From: Bidens hawaiensis | Lineage: Eukaryota; Streptophyta; Magnoliopsida; Asterales; Asteraceae | Direction: 5' to 3' | DNA: 64,000 bases | Assembly (NCBI GenBank): GCA_021521415.1 | Contig: JAIQDT010000303.1 | Span: 434,001-498,000, forward strand | Part shown: positions 1-12,300 of the stretch, one piece after another | Position numbering within the stretch: the first letter of the stretch is position 1 | Layout: the number at the start of each line of letters is the position of its first letter | The notes under the pieces: model-generated | Told to the model about the DNA's origin: nothing | The model's input: the letters and a program-made list of their open reading frames with translations, nothing else | The model's database searches: none | Made by a program: the position numbers and the translations under genes

Positions 1-1373
1 AAAGCATGTAATATAATTATAAGATTTAAAAAGAATATTAATAATACTTATAATATATACATAACAAAATAAGTATACAAGTCATACACATATATTCCTA
101 TATATGTGCAACAAATATAAAATACGGGTTTTTGTGATGGACATTGCGAGTAACTGGAAGGGTGGAGGTGCCGGTAGTCGGGACGTCCTGCCTAGGCTGG
201 TAAACGAATATATCATAGATGGGCCCGTTACCTACCTGGGGACTAACGATGAGAGCACCAAAACCTATTAGGCTAAAGCATGTCACGAACGTCATGATTA
301 CCGACGAATAATTTGTATCGAGCATTCCCTAATGCTCGGAGGATATATATATAAAGAGGATATAACGGATATACATTACAAGTATAAGACGTTGTCTAAC
401 GTCCGTATCGCTAATGTATAAAAAGTATACATATATACCGTCACCTCATAAGTATGTATCGGGCTAAGTATTAATAGTTATATATTATGTACTGAAGTGC
501 ATACGTATACGATATAATACAGGAAACTCGCCAAGTATAACGGAACATTATTCCTCATTTAAGGTGAGTCTCACAGCCCCTATTTTCACTATTTTCACTA
601 TGTTTTAAACTGTTTTCGGGGCGAGGGACACGTGTTTAAATATGTTTTATCATGGTGTATATCTTGATTTACAATGTGTGTGTACATGAGATATTTGGCG
701 CGCTCATGGTACATAAAGTCCCCGGTATATATTGTAACCATAAACTATAGGCAACTATAGCCGAGGAACTCTATGGGTAGTACTACTGGTCTGACCAACC
801 CACTCGTAAGTGGTCGCGCCACTTTATAAGACGGGTGTTTAGTTTTCCGATTTATTTATTCCCTCGTGGACTCGTGGGATGTTATGTGGGGCTTTATGGT
901 GTATATATATAGTCAAGGAATGGTTACGAACTCATGTATTCACGTTACACTGCAAGTCATGGATACTGCATTCATGACGTTATGAGAATTATATTATAAA
1001 GCATTTTATCGAGTCACAAAACTTGTGAACTCACTCAGTTTATACTGATTAAATTATTTTACGTGTCTTTCAGGTATCTAGCTACGTGGAGAGGTCACGG
1101 TGTCTCACTACGGTTTTATGTTTAACTATGGAAATTTCATGTATGAGGATTTTATATTTTGGAGTTTTCACGGTTATATCTCCCTTCGGCAGGACATAAC
1201 TGTGAAATCTCAATATGTTATATGTAAACTTTTTTTATGGATATTTTTGTAAAACTTATATTATGAATGAAATCCTCATGTATTTTATCATATAGTTGTT
1301 GCTTAACCGCGCTCTCGAAAAACCTTTCATGAGTCGCACACCGGTTGTTTCCGACTATGGACCGGGTGTGACA
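1..1373 (+). repeat. 3' part of a gypsy-type LTR (family C)
   Basis: The sequence ends in TGTGACA at 1367-1373, the same terminus as the B-family LTRs. It carries the AACTCACTCAG block and TTTCAGGT box (1031-1075) found about 300 nt from the end of every long gypsy LTR here. A TATA-like stretch lies at 343-355. The left end is outside the window. To the right the DNA changes abruptly to a reverse-oriented G1-family LTR, so I infer that C inserted into that LTR. No coding sequence is seen. Plus orientation is inferred from the order of these boxes. Confidence 0.7.
564..1073 (+). other. putative intron inside LTR C
   Basis: The donor is AAG|GTGAGT (exon end 563). The acceptor is TTTCAG|GT (intron end 1073). 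A branch-like ACTGAT lies in the right arm of the inverted repeat TCAGT-TTAT-ACTGA (1035-1048). The TATA-like box is about 210 nt upstream of the donor. Splicing is inferred from sequence only. Confidence 0.45.
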
Positions 1374-2801
1374 CTTAGATACCGATTCAGCCCCGTGTGG
1401 ACCAATTGTAGTAAAATCACAGCCAAAAAGTCCACACGACGCTACAAGAGTTGGATGGGTCGGTAATTCGCAAGCACGATGCACAAATTACCAATAAACG
1501 CGAATTTGCGCCGTACCGACCCGTTTGAGTAACCGACAACCAATTCAGCCCCAATAACATAAAAATATAGTTTTTCATAGCCAACAAATCATACCAAGAC
1601 TACAACATCCGAATTGGTTGTTAATTCCCTCAAACAATGCGCTAGACGCAACAATTGACAAATTAGACAACCGAAACCTAGTTTTCACTTCATCAACAGT
1701 TGACCAATCTAACGAATGTCAAAACTCATAATACTAAAGTATATTACACTAGACATACCTAAGAAGATGACGGAGCACGAACTTCAATTATAACAGCCCC
1801 GAAAGATGGGAGAAAGGGCAGCCACCAGTTAAGCCTATAACGAACTTATCGATCAATAACGAATATAACATGCAGATTTTAGCATGCAAAGATGTATTTT
1901 ATTACATAGGAAAACCATGGAATTAAATTATTAAATTTTTACCAGAGTTGCATAAATATCTTAAGTTTATAAAAATATTTTATTATATTTTTCTAGTGGA
2001 CACAAAAATCAGAAAAATTCCTCCAACACAGAAAGGTATGTGAAGCTATTTCAGTGCGCAACAAAATGGTTTTATTTTTATAAAATTCATTACCTAGCCA
2101 AATTAGACAATTCCAATTGGGTTTGGTTTCTAACTCAAAATATTAACTTCCAGAAGTGGAACCAACCAATTTAGACTTGTTGAAAAAGGGTTATGATGTC
2201 AGGAAGACAGACCAGAATCCGTCATCCTGCATCAGCTTTGACACTCGATCTTATAAAATCATAAAAAGTATTCAAATCTCGTTCAAAAATTACGTATTAT
2301 ACCTTTCTGGAAACTAGACTCAATGTAAAATATCATAGAAAAAAGAATCGATCAAAAACAATATATTTTCATCAAGTTACAGACCGAGCAATAAACGAGT
2401 ACGAATCTGTCAGAAATTGTTATAATCAAAACTCAACCCTAACATGTTCAACAAAGGTTTTAATGGTGAAAAAGAGTTGTATGATGATAGAAACGACCTT
2501 GAATTAGACTCGGGAGGCCGTAGAATGGCTGAAACCTTCACGGAAATCGAGAAGAGAGGGGGAGGGGGCGCCGATCGGTGATGGGTTAGGGTTAGGGTTT
2601 AGTTTTTTTTTATATAAAATATAATAACAACATAACATTCTGGCCCCTCCACTTTACTAATCGTTGAACTTGTAAGAAAAGTTAAGTAAAATACGTTTAC
2701 GAGGGTGGCAAGGAGCTCTCGGAAGAATGTCGGGTCAAGCCCGAAAGGTGTACACAGCACTACAAGGTTAAACCTTTGGTTGGAAATTTATGGACGTTAC
2801 A
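1374..2801 (-). repeat. truncated G1-family gypsy LTR, reverse orientation
   Basis: The reverse complement aligns by eye over its whole length with the first half of the G1 LTRs (33515-34760 and 40197-41470). It begins TGTAACG at 2801 and includes the TATA-like region, a telomere-like CCCTAAACCCTA tract (about 2583-2600) and the donor-like TAG|GTATGT (donor GT at 1758-1757). It stops at 1374, where LTR C begins, so its 3' half is missing or lies left of C. Substitutions and indels are frequent, suggesting an old copy. Its right end abuts the decayed ORF of copia D. Confidence 0.75.
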
Positions 2802-5255
2802 GGGTGGTAGTAGAGGGAGACGAAGAGGAAATTAACCAGGAAGTGCTTGAAGCACCGATGGATTTAAGGAAGAAGGAGAAAGCATAAGATAGATTGAGAA
2901 AAGAAGCTGATGATGCGATTAAGGCTACATTGGAGGCATTGAAAGCAAAACAAAGTGATGAACAAACTCCAATGGCAAAACTAAATGATGATGAACAATA
3001 GCCTGTACAAACTGAGCCAGTGTTATCTGAGCCCTTGCAAATCAAACCTGAGCCAGCAAATCCAGAAATTGAAACACATAGAGAACAAGAGCTCGGTTTA
3101 GGTCCTGTCAATCAAGAAGAGGATGAGACAATTGAAATATCTGCAAGCTCATTGGTGAAGTTAATCATAATGAAAGATCTTATTGACATCCTAAAGAAAC
3201 CAGAAAGGCATCATCCTAAGATAGTAGAAGCTGATAGAAAGGCACAAAAAGACTTTATCAACGTAGGCAGAAAGTCAGAACCAAGAGTTGAAGAGCCAGT
3301 GGAAACAACTGAGCCTATCATTAATGAAGTCACTGAAGAGAATGATGATATTCCAGTGAAAGAACCAGTGGTTGAAGAAATATTTGATAAAGAACCTGTA
3401 ACACAAACTAATGAACCTATAATCACAGAAACTGATGGCAATGAAATGCAAAAGACTGTGAATGAAGAACCAATTATCACTGAGCCAACAAAACCTGGAA
3501 CTAAAGCTGAGGGTGGAGTAAAAAGGAAAGAGACATCTGAAGTGGAGCCTCCCAAGGCTAAAAGACAAAAATCCGTTTATAAAAGAAGACTGCAACCAAG
3601 TTTGTGTTTAAGATTCCTGAACCTGAGAATGAAGAACCAATGATAGGAGCTCTTCATAACTTGGATGAGATTATTGAAAGTGATGAAGAAGAAGAAAGAT
3701 CAAAGACAAATGATAACAAGGAGAATGAGGATAAAGCCTACTTGATAAGTCTTGAATATGATGAGAGATACATTGAAAGAATGACAAAAGAAAGTATTCA
3801 GCAGGAGGCTGAAGGCTGGAGAAATAGGAAATCATAAAGGGAATTTTTGATGAAAGTAGGTTACAAACCTGCCTTTCTGAACCCACAACCCTTTGATACC
3901 ATTAACAGACTATACAAGAATGCTCTTGTAGACGACATAGCAAATTTTGTTGAAAAGGTAAGAAAGAAGAAGAGGGTGAATGATGATGCAGAGTATGACT
4001 GTCAAAGCTAAACATAAAAATATCAATTTTTGCAAGTACATGGCTTTGAATACAACTCATTAATCAAGATTTCATTGAATGAATTGAAAAGAAAATTACA
4101 AAGAGTTAAATACTCTCACAAAACTCAAAAGAACACAGCTGACAGTGAGAGAGAAAAGAATATGAAGATGCAGATGGAAAAAAAGAGATAGGAGGTTGCA
4201 AAGAAAGAAGAAGAGGTTAGAATGTGGTTTGAGGACCCTCAAAGGGTGGAGACTTTGAAGAAGATTGTGATGGAAAAGGGCATGACTGAAGAAGAGTTTG
4301 ACAAAATGCCTCATGCTCAACTCCTGGAAATATACAAAAGAGAGCAGAGAATGTACTTGGAGACTCAAAGGAAGTTGGAGGAATACAAAAGGAGAATGGA
4401 TGAGATGGTTAGAGCTGAAATGATGAGTGCCCTTCACAAAAGGGGTGCTAACATGGGTATACTACTGGTACAGATAGATGAAACTATAAGACAATGGTAT
4501 GAAGAGGCTAGGCTACATCAGTCAAAGAAGAATACATATGAAAGCTCCAGCAGAACCCCAAGGTCAGAGAATGTAAGGCCTGAACCAAAAAGAAACTTGA
4601 ATCTGCCTACAAATCTCTACTATGACAGAAGATCCAAGACCTTGAGAGATTTTTCAGAAGAACAGTTGAAAAAGATGGCCAAGCTAGATCTTTATGACAA
4701 TCAAAACAGAAGCCAAAAGGCTGGGCAATAAAGAAATGATCTCTCCAGATTCATTAACGAACAATCAGAAAAATGATTCCCATTCCTGAAGCAGAAGAAG
4801 AGAGAGATACACAGTCAGGCTGAGAGGGAAAGAAGAAACAAAACAATAAATGAAGTGCATACTTTAGAACTCTCCCTCTTTGAAACCAAAAAAAGAAAAA
4901 CTGAAGCTAGCAGCTCACATGGTAAAAGAAATACTTTAAGAGAGTGCATAGCAATGAGGCATGAGATGCTGGAGCCAAATTCAGTTGTGCAATATAATGG
5001 AAACATCACTTATATCTCATACAACAAGCACAATAACTCAGTATCCTTGAGGAATGCATAGGGAATAACAATTTCTGTGATCATGTATGATGAGGACCTT
5101 CAATTCCTACATCCTCAAGATCTTTAAGAAATTGTGGATGCAGAGTTTCCCATTGACTCCTCTGATGTTGTAGAGCTAGATATGATCAAACAAAAGGCTG
5201 CTCTTGCTAAACTCAAAAAGAAAAAATCTAACACAAGAAGCAGCAAGAGAAGATA
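2802..5255 (+). pseudogene. decayed extra ORF between pol and 3' LTR of copia D
   Basis: An almost continuous reading frame of roughly 800 codons survives in pieces: about 2802-2887, 3020-3600, 3604-3837, 4222-4731 and 4855-5061, then on to a Lys-rich tail near 5255. Stops (for example 2885, 3000 and 3835) and a frame change near 3590 break it. The product is highly charged. It has an acidic N-terminal third with repeated EEP/TEP-like motifs, a Lys-rich patch (KRKETSEVEPPKAKRQ), and a long Glu/Lys/Arg-rich segment from about 4150 to 4530 that looks like a coiled coil. No CCHC knuckle, protease, RT, RNase H, integrase, signal peptide or obvious membrane span is seen. It lies directly upstream of a polypurine tract and LTR, the position of the additional or env-like ORF in some large plant copia elements. 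I do not recognise the family. Its 5' end is cut by the reverse LTR at 2801. Confidence 0.6.
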
Positions 5256-5468
5256 GTAGGACGAAGACTTAGTGATAATCATTTATTTATGTTTATCTTG
5301 TATTTGTGTTTGAATTTTGATATGTAAAATTTGATATGTGATGCCCAAGAGGCAGAATTCCTTTTTATGTAATGAAATGACGTGTTCTTAAATGATTTAT
5401 TTTTGATATCTGATACATGTGTAACTCTATGCAGGTGTGTTTTGGTGCGTCTGAGCTTGTTCCAATCT

Positions 5469-5478
5469 AGGGGGAGAT
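5469..5478 (+). promoter_or_regulatory. polypurine tract of copia D
   Basis: AGGGGGAGAT lies immediately before an LTR starting TGTTGGGTC. This is the usual plus-strand primer site of plant copia elements and fixes the orientation of D. Confidence 0.8.
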
Positions 5479-7115
5479 TGTTGGGTCGGAATTTTGATAA
5501 GAAAGATTGGAATCTTCTCAACCTCCTCAGGAAACAGCTAAGTATGGACTTCGAGCAAGCTTAGACTATCGAGCATGGTTTTACTACTTCGAGCAAGGTC
5601 TTTAGAACCTTTAGTGGTTGATTCTTATAAGTGTTAAGGCTTCGAGCAAGCTACACTTCAACGAGCAAGAGTATTCTTCTATCGAGCATGGATTGCCAAT
5701 CGACCAAACAGCTTGATCATACAAGTTTTAACAAAGTATTACGAGCACAGGATGTTCGAGCACATGGGGACAAGCAGGGATGCAATAAGAAGATCTCATA
5801 TGTTCAAAGCAAGGATTTCGAGCATGGTTCAGTTCCCCGAGCAAGATTTACATCCGAGCATGCTAAAGATTGTTCAATAAGTCTCTAGACAAGACTGAAG
5901 ACATCAAGAAGAATGAGCTTGCTCGATGGACTAGTTCAAGCAAAGGTGGATTAGTCAAGAGGGATGAAGCTTGCTGGAGGAGAATATCTTCGCTGAAGAT
6001 ATTCTAAGTAAAGTATGCTCAAAGACACTCATCGAGCATACCTAGCATAGTGAGTCTGCTCGTGCAAGATACTTGTCATGCTCGAAGACTCTTACACTTG
6101 TATTTGTTTTGGTCTTTCATTATGTAAAATTAGGGATTCTAGAAGGAATGTCAGGGTCTATAATTAGGGTCCTCGGTTTCCATTTATGGTACGGATAACA
6201 ACGCGTCAAACGGATTATGAGAAAACATTCCAAAAGAATATTCCCTTTTGTTTCCTCGTACCGCCGCCGTCGTCACGAAACCCTAGACATTCCATTTACT
6301 GTTTCATTAAATGATGCATTTATTATAGTAAATCTTTGTCTTTGTATTTGCTTGCACTGAATATTTATTGTTGTTTCGATTGTTATCATATCACATCTTC
6401 GTTCCCATCCATTGGATATCCTAATTGTGACATTTGAGACAAAACAAGGTACACCTTAGTACGTATTTTCCGATTAAACAAATAAACGCCTTTTGCGTAA
6501 CAAACGAACGATTAACTGAACGGGTCGGGGTATGACCCAGAAATCTCTAGGGGCCATCTATAAGTGATATACGATATATACAGGCTAAAATATTAGTAAT
6601 ATGGCCCTAGTTCGATAGCAAACAAGTTAAACGAAAACATGCTCGTTTAACTACCCGCTATAGATTTAAACGCGAAAGATAGTTACAAACCAAGCATTGT
6701 ATCATCCAATAAGCCGAAAAAGACTTACCAAACACTTACTGGAAATGTTTTAAGCGATCCGTGAAAATATTTTTGATTTTTACAAGCATATAGTATGTTT
6801 TTATAATTTTACTCAAAACTAGCCAAAAAACACTCGTTTTCGCACTGTTTAACGCACCCGATAAGTTTTTTGCGCCAAAAACCGAACCCGAACTAAATTT
6901 GGACCGGGCTTTTCATATTTGGGCTTAATAAATCAGAATATTGGGCCAAAACATCCCAAAGGGGGCCCATGAAGCCTTCCAATCGGACCAGCCCACCCCA
7001 CCCCCATTTTTTTTTATAAAACTTGTTTTGCAAGCTTGTTTATTCATTCTAATTTATAAAAGTTGAGGTCCAATCAGCTGCAACCTGATTTTTCTAGAAT
7101 CCTTCAAACCCTAAG

Positions 7116-9179
7116 GTAAGGAGCTTAAATTAGTAACTTTTGTACTTGTTTAACCTTGATTAATACCATAAAAACATGTCTTAATTGCTAAAAATCATTC
7201 CTAACCATGTAAAAATCCTAAAAATGGTCCATAAACATGTTTTGATCATACACATGGTAAGGAACCTGTTTTGATAGTTTTTTTGGCCATAAACACGGAT
7301 TAAAGGGTTGAAACGGCGTTTTTACGGTTCAAAAGTTTGTTTTTGTGCACTAGCCGAAACCCTAAGTTAAAGGGCTTTCTATTGATAAAACCTGCTTGAT
7401 TTGTGATATAGGACTTGTATCTAGCTTGCATAGAAGCACAAGAACCTGAAAACTTGATTAGAAAGTCAGAAACGAGCCAAACCCGCTAAGGTAATGCCAA
7501 AACACTCGCTTACGGGCTATTTAGGTTAAGGTTGTGATGTGCATATTATTAGGCCTTTAAATTTTTCAGGGACATCAGGGACCATGTCAATGAATCTCTG
7601 TTCAAATTTGGTAATTTTTCGACCATCCGAGAATATTTGGCGAATTTATTACCGAATTGGGACGTTTATTTGGGAAAAATAGCTAAAATACTTCAAAATT
7701 TATGAAATTTTTCTGGGAATGCAGATTTGATATATTTTGATCACATATGAATTTTGGGATCATTTGGAGAAGTTTAAAGGTGTTTTGTTTATATGCGTTC
7801 GTGTGAATTTTTATAGCCGAATTTGGGCCGAAAAGAATATCGCACGAGCTTTTTACATTCTGGAAGTGATACAGGTTGATTTGGAACATTATTTGAGCAT
7901 TCAGGAATTTTTGTGGAATTTTTGGAAATTGTTTGGGGTAAACGGACGATTTTCAGGCGAAATATAGCTGATAAAATGAATTTTTATAAACTAATAAATC
8001 AGTTAATAATTTCAGAAATATTTTTATAAAAATCTACATATTTTAATTGATAAGTGACTAAATTTTCATAATTTAATGATTAACGGTTAATTAATTATGC
8101 TAATTTAAAGATTAAACAAATTCAGTTTTTATAAAAACCGGCAAGTTCGCGACTAACGAACCTGCGGGAATATCAAAACACCAAGAGTGATCAAAAATCA
8201 TATTTTTGGACTAATTAAGTAAAACAAACTTTTCTATGAAAAACCTGGACAATCCGGATGGATTGTGCGTGTTTCTTCTTAAATCAAACTGAATAAACGG
8301 AAACGGGCCCTGTGGCTAATTCGGGACCCCAGTATGTGATCCTTCTTTATAACTTAATCATGTTATTAACCAATACTTACCCAAGCTTATTTTCCCATAA
8401 CTGTTTTCTGAACGCGTAAACGAACAACTTGGCCCAGCTGGGAAAACGGGAATCTGAGCCAAGTTCAGTTTTAAGTATTAGACATTGAACAACATCACAA
8501 CCTAAGACTATTGCCACTTTCGGGGCGTTCCAGCTACACCCAGATTAGTTATACATCCCAGTTTAGTATTGAGATTATAATAATATTAAAATATTAATAT
8601 TATTATAATATTGATTATAGGAACTACTGATAGCGGACTGAACAAACCACGAGCTGATACAGTACTGATTATCTACTAAACAGTGAGTTTCATGACCCCA
8701 CTCTTTAAACAGTTTTACAAACTTTTGGGGTGAAAAGCATGTTTGAATACATATACATACCTGAAACATGTATTGATGTGAATTATCTAAGTGCTAACAC
8801 ACGAAAGTCCCCACTAACACAGTGATTAACTTCGAGTCGGTGGCTTATGAATAGTACTATTGGTTTGACAAACCCAAACGGAGCCGACATGTATTGTTGA
8901 GACTTTACCCCGTTTGCACATGACCATAATTATACAACACGCTATGTAGTGTTAGACATAGCTACAAGGGGCCACAGTGGTTGATTGAGCGTGGAAAATG
9001 GATGCACGCAGCACATACAGTCAAGGCTTCACTGTAGCTTAGCATAATTACATCATTTACATACATACATACTTATTTCATGATTACAAGTGTTAACTTG
9101 TGAATACTCATTACTGTTTTCTCAAAACTCGTGAAACTCACCAACTCTAGTAGTTGACCTGTTTTAAACTGCTTTTCAG
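7116..9179 (+). other. putative intron inside LTR B1
   Basis: The donor is CTAAG|GTAAGG, 96 nt after TATAAA. The acceptor is TTTTCAG|GT. The inverted repeat CAACT-CTAGT-AGTTG (9142-9156) ends in a TTGAC branch-like motif. The putative intron is 2064 bp. Sequence inference only. Confidence 0.45.
8574..8609. repeat. 36-bp AT palindrome conserved in B LTRs
   Basis: Two perfect 14-bp arms (ATTATAATAATATT and its complement) surround an 8-nt centre. The same palindrome is present in B2 at 25607-25642. Confidence 0.85.
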
Positions 9180-9394
9180 GTGTACCTAAATCAGAATGAT
9201 TTGGTGATCTGTTACTTGCCCAAGGTGTGTGGTTGATGCGATGTGAATAGAAGCAAGGATACTAGTAGTAAGATCGTATAGTTAACGAACTAGTTTTGCT
9301 TGAATCACCTAGACTGTAAAACAATGATAGAACAATGAAATGTAATAAATTGTAAATTAGTTTGTAATGTTTCTTTATAAACAATATGTTGATA

Positions 9395-9996
9395 CCAGAG
9401 GTGTCTGTGACATTCCTGTTTTATGCTTGCGCATTGTGCTAGTCGGGGTGTGACACTGATTCTGCCGGGATATTCAATAGGCCTTTGTGTTTTTGAGTCT
9501 GTGTGTTATTGTCAACCTTTCTAAGGTTTCACCTGACTCACAATCTTGACATTTACTGCAATCATTATACTCACTTACATCAATTACAAAGAAGTAAAAT
9601 CTTGATGATCCAATGATCATCCCGCTGTTAGTCATACGCGGTCCTTTTACTTGCGTCCTATACCATTAAGAACAGGATCAACTGGAGACACGATGCCAGA
9701 GGTGTCTGTGACATTCCTGTTTTATGCTTGCGCATTGTGCTAGTCGGGGTGTGACACTGATTCTGCCGGGATATTCAATAGGCCTTTGTGTTTTTGAGTC
9801 TGTGTGTTATTGTCAACCTTTCTAAGGTTTCACCTGACTCACGATCTTGACATTTACTGCAATCATTACACTCACTTACATCAATTACAAAGAAGTAAAA
9901 TCTTGATGATCCAATGATCATCCCGCTGTTAGTCATACGCGGTCCTTTTACTTGCGTCCTATACCATTAAGAACAGGATCAACTGGAGACATGATG
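9395..9996. repeat. 301-bp tandem duplication across an LTR junction
   Basis: Copy 1 is about 9395-9695 and copy 2 about 9696-9996, nearly identical, with a period of 301 counted from the GTGTCTGTGAC anchors at 9401 and 9702. Each unit has about 60 bp of the B1 LTR end followed by about 240 bp of copia D LTR. The duplication therefore arose after B1 inserted. Confidence 0.95.
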
Positions 9997-10032
9997 TATG
10001 TAAACCGACAGATGGAAACTTGTAAAATTACA

Positions 10033-10531
10033 GGTGGTAATGGATCCGAGGTGTTGCTTGATAACGGGGGTATGTCATGTAGTGGGGAACACTAGCTAAT
10101 TAGTTGAATAATTGAACCTCAATCGTATCTAATGGCTGCTTGGTAGACTTTGATGCTTAAACTTAGGTAGATAAACAATATCCTTGATCGTCTTAGCTAT
10201 TCATGAAAAATGTTCAACAATGTTTTAATATGCTTTTTATAAGGTTTAAGTCAAGTTGGGGTGGTTTGATCCGGTAAAATCTAAAATAAAACGGGTCTTG
10301 ACTGTGGGTTCCACTAGATTATATAAAAATAATAATAATAGTTGGATCTTACTTGTTTCGGTAAAGACAAAGGCATGGGTTTAAGTGGACAACAATATCG
10401 GTGATCGCAGTTTTTGCGTTTTTCTAAATTTTAAGATAACCTATATGTTTTTAAGATCGTATTTCTCCGATTCTGATCCCATTGCAACTAGACTTTTTCA
10501 GGGACGAAAAAAGGATAAATGTGGGGATATT
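10033..10531 (+). other. 3' internal remnant of Athila-like element F
   Basis: Non-coding DNA that ends in a polypurine-like AAATGTGGGGATATT directly before the F LTR. The same arrangement (AAGTTTGGGGATG before TGATG) occurs in G2. I infer that this is the tail of F's internal region, separated from the rest of F by the insertion of copia D. Confidence 0.5.
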
Positions 10532-12300
10532 TGATATAACGTTTAATATATATATATCCCATGTATATTTTATTTAATATTTTATTAGTTTTATTTAGTT
10601 TATTAGTAAGAAAGTGGGTACTTTAAGCATACTTTTGAATTTTAGGTTATGGTGCATTAAAGATACATAATGGAAACTTTATGTTGTAGCGCCTCTTAAA
10701 CGTCGTTGTTTAGTGCGCGTATTAAAGTGGCCATACGAAACTATTAATAAAAATTACTTTGAGAACCAAATAAATATGAAAAAAAAACATGAGGGGGCTA
10801 TTGTGAAAAAGTGAAATTAATTCACTTTTGGATAGATGGAAGAAAACAAAAATGTGTGTGTGCTCACAAAAAGGCCACGGGAATTACTTTGCCCATATTT
10901 ACATAGGTGAAAAAAAGGGGAAAAAAAAGAAATAAGTCGGTTTTGTTGATTGAAAGCCGCCATATCATATATTAATATAAAGAGGGAAAGAGTTGGTATA
11001 ATTTATTGATTGGTATACACGAGAAAGCAGAAGTCAGAGGTAGAGAACTTTAGCAAGACACGAACGAAAAAGACAGAAGGGATTGGCAGCCGCAAAGAGG
11101 AGATCCGACAAAAGTTTTTTTTGAGTTCATTCCAAGAAAGAGAAAGAAGCGACAATAGTTTTGTGTCCGGGTTCAACACCTATTCATCCAAACATCCTTA
11201 TTAGTCGGTTTAGGTTTTTTTATTTTTGTCATGAATTTATTGTTTGAACCTATTTCTTTTGTTCTTGAATATGGTTGTTGGCTAAACCCATAGACAGCCT
11301 AGGTTATGATGAACCTACTTTGATTTTTTGATTTGACTTGGGATTATTTATCGTTATGTTTTTTATGGTTTAGTAAAAGATTTATTTATATTAAATTGAT
11401 GCATATGGATGCTTAGGATTGTTTGATGAGTTTTATTCCATAGTTTCCTTGATTATTGTTTGTCATATGATAGGTTGCTATTAGATCAATTACTTTGTGT
11501 TCTTGATTATTTTATGATTTGATTTCGCGATAGAATCATAGGAATAATATTGTTAAATTAACCTAACTGTGTTGATAACCTAAAATTTGTAAAGTGCTAG
11601 GTTATTGATAGATCTTTATTATTTAATCTTGCTAGATTTAGTTCTTCGTAAGGAGTCCGTCTAGGTTTGATTATTTATAATTGTCTATTAAATCAATTAA
11701 ATATATTAAATTGCCTTTGATTTCCGCGCTGTAAGGTAAGATTTCATTATAAAGGAACTAGATCATAATTAATTTGGGAACTTGATTTTTAATACTGGTG
11801 TGCGCTAAGACTTGTTAGAAACCCATAGGTGTCTCTTGAGAAGGGTCAGGGGTCCTGCTCGGATTTTTTCTAAGTGTCTATTTTGCGATCCCGGTCCATA
11901 ACTAACTATTTTCCCGATTAATTCATAACTGAAATTTAGGGGATTCTAGCATAGGTAGTATTCTCATCATCATCTTATTTAAATAAAACTCTTGTTTTCG
12001 TTTAAATTACTTGTTTTCTTAATTAGTTTTAATTATAGTATTAAATTAGTATTTTAAATAAAACCCCCCTCAAACAAATATAAATTAATAAGTCGTGTCT
12101 GTAGTTGAATCTAATTAGCTAATAAACGTAATTTAGAGAGTCTCGTGGGTTCGATATCCGGACTTACTCAGGTTTACTAGAGTCGATCGGTTCACTTGTC
12201 GGTTAGTAGTTTAGTCAAGTTTTAGAGAGTCTAGAGTATTACTTAGTGTTTATTTTTAGTTAATTTAATTAATAATTATTAAACTACTTTTAGCACATCA
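10532..12300 (+). repeat. 3' LTR of Athila-like element F
   Basis: The LTR starts TGATATAACG and ends AGCACATCA, paralleling the TGATG...AGCATCA termini of the G2 LTRs. A promoter-like TATAAAG is at 10976-10982. An ORF of 64 codons at 11010-11204 has no recognisable domain and is probably chance. The right flank (ATATA, 12301-12305) lies inside the integrase region of element E, so F inserted into E. Confidence 0.65.

Larger units (their letters stand above)
6426..9455 (+). repeat. solo gypsy LTR B1 inside the LTR of copia D
   Basis: The boundaries are TGTGACA at both ends. The flanks CTAAT (6421-6425) and CTGAT (9456-9460) match at 4 of 5 positions, as expected for an aged TSD around a solo LTR. 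The sequence is collinear with B2 (17646-27087 minus its insert). TATAAA is at 7015-7020. The shared AACTCACC block, inverted repeat and TTTCAGGT box are at 9135-9181. No gag or pol is attached. An alternative is that this is a 5' LTR whose internal region was lost; the near-matching flanks favour a solo LTR. Confidence 0.7.
5479..10009 (+). repeat. 3' LTR of copia D, interrupted by solo LTR B1 and partly duplicated
   Basis: The LTR starts TGTTGGGTCGG at 5479. Its U3-like part (5540-6090) is packed with CGAGCA-type motifs in both orientations. The LTR is cut at 6425 by the B1 solo LTR and resumes at 9456/9461. The right end is uncertain. ACCGACA at about 10003-10009 is a plausible terminus, as it roughly mirrors TGTTGGGT, but an end near 10032 is also possible. 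A 301-bp tandem duplication (9395-9996) repeats its distal part. The 5' LTR of D must lie left of the window. Confidence 0.6.

Noticed and set aside
2705..2887. 60-codon ORF at the start of the copia D region
   Set aside because: Its first half is reverse-oriented LTR sequence. Only the part after 2801 belongs to the D ORF.
7683..7967. Overlapping ORFs on both strands in B1, with counterparts at 24713-24934
   Set aside because: The similarity reflects LTR homology. The frames have different stops in the two copies and no coding signature.
10022..10531. A deletion junction between B1/D and F
   Set aside because: Simple nesting of D inside F explains the order without a deletion, but the exact D end could not be fixed.
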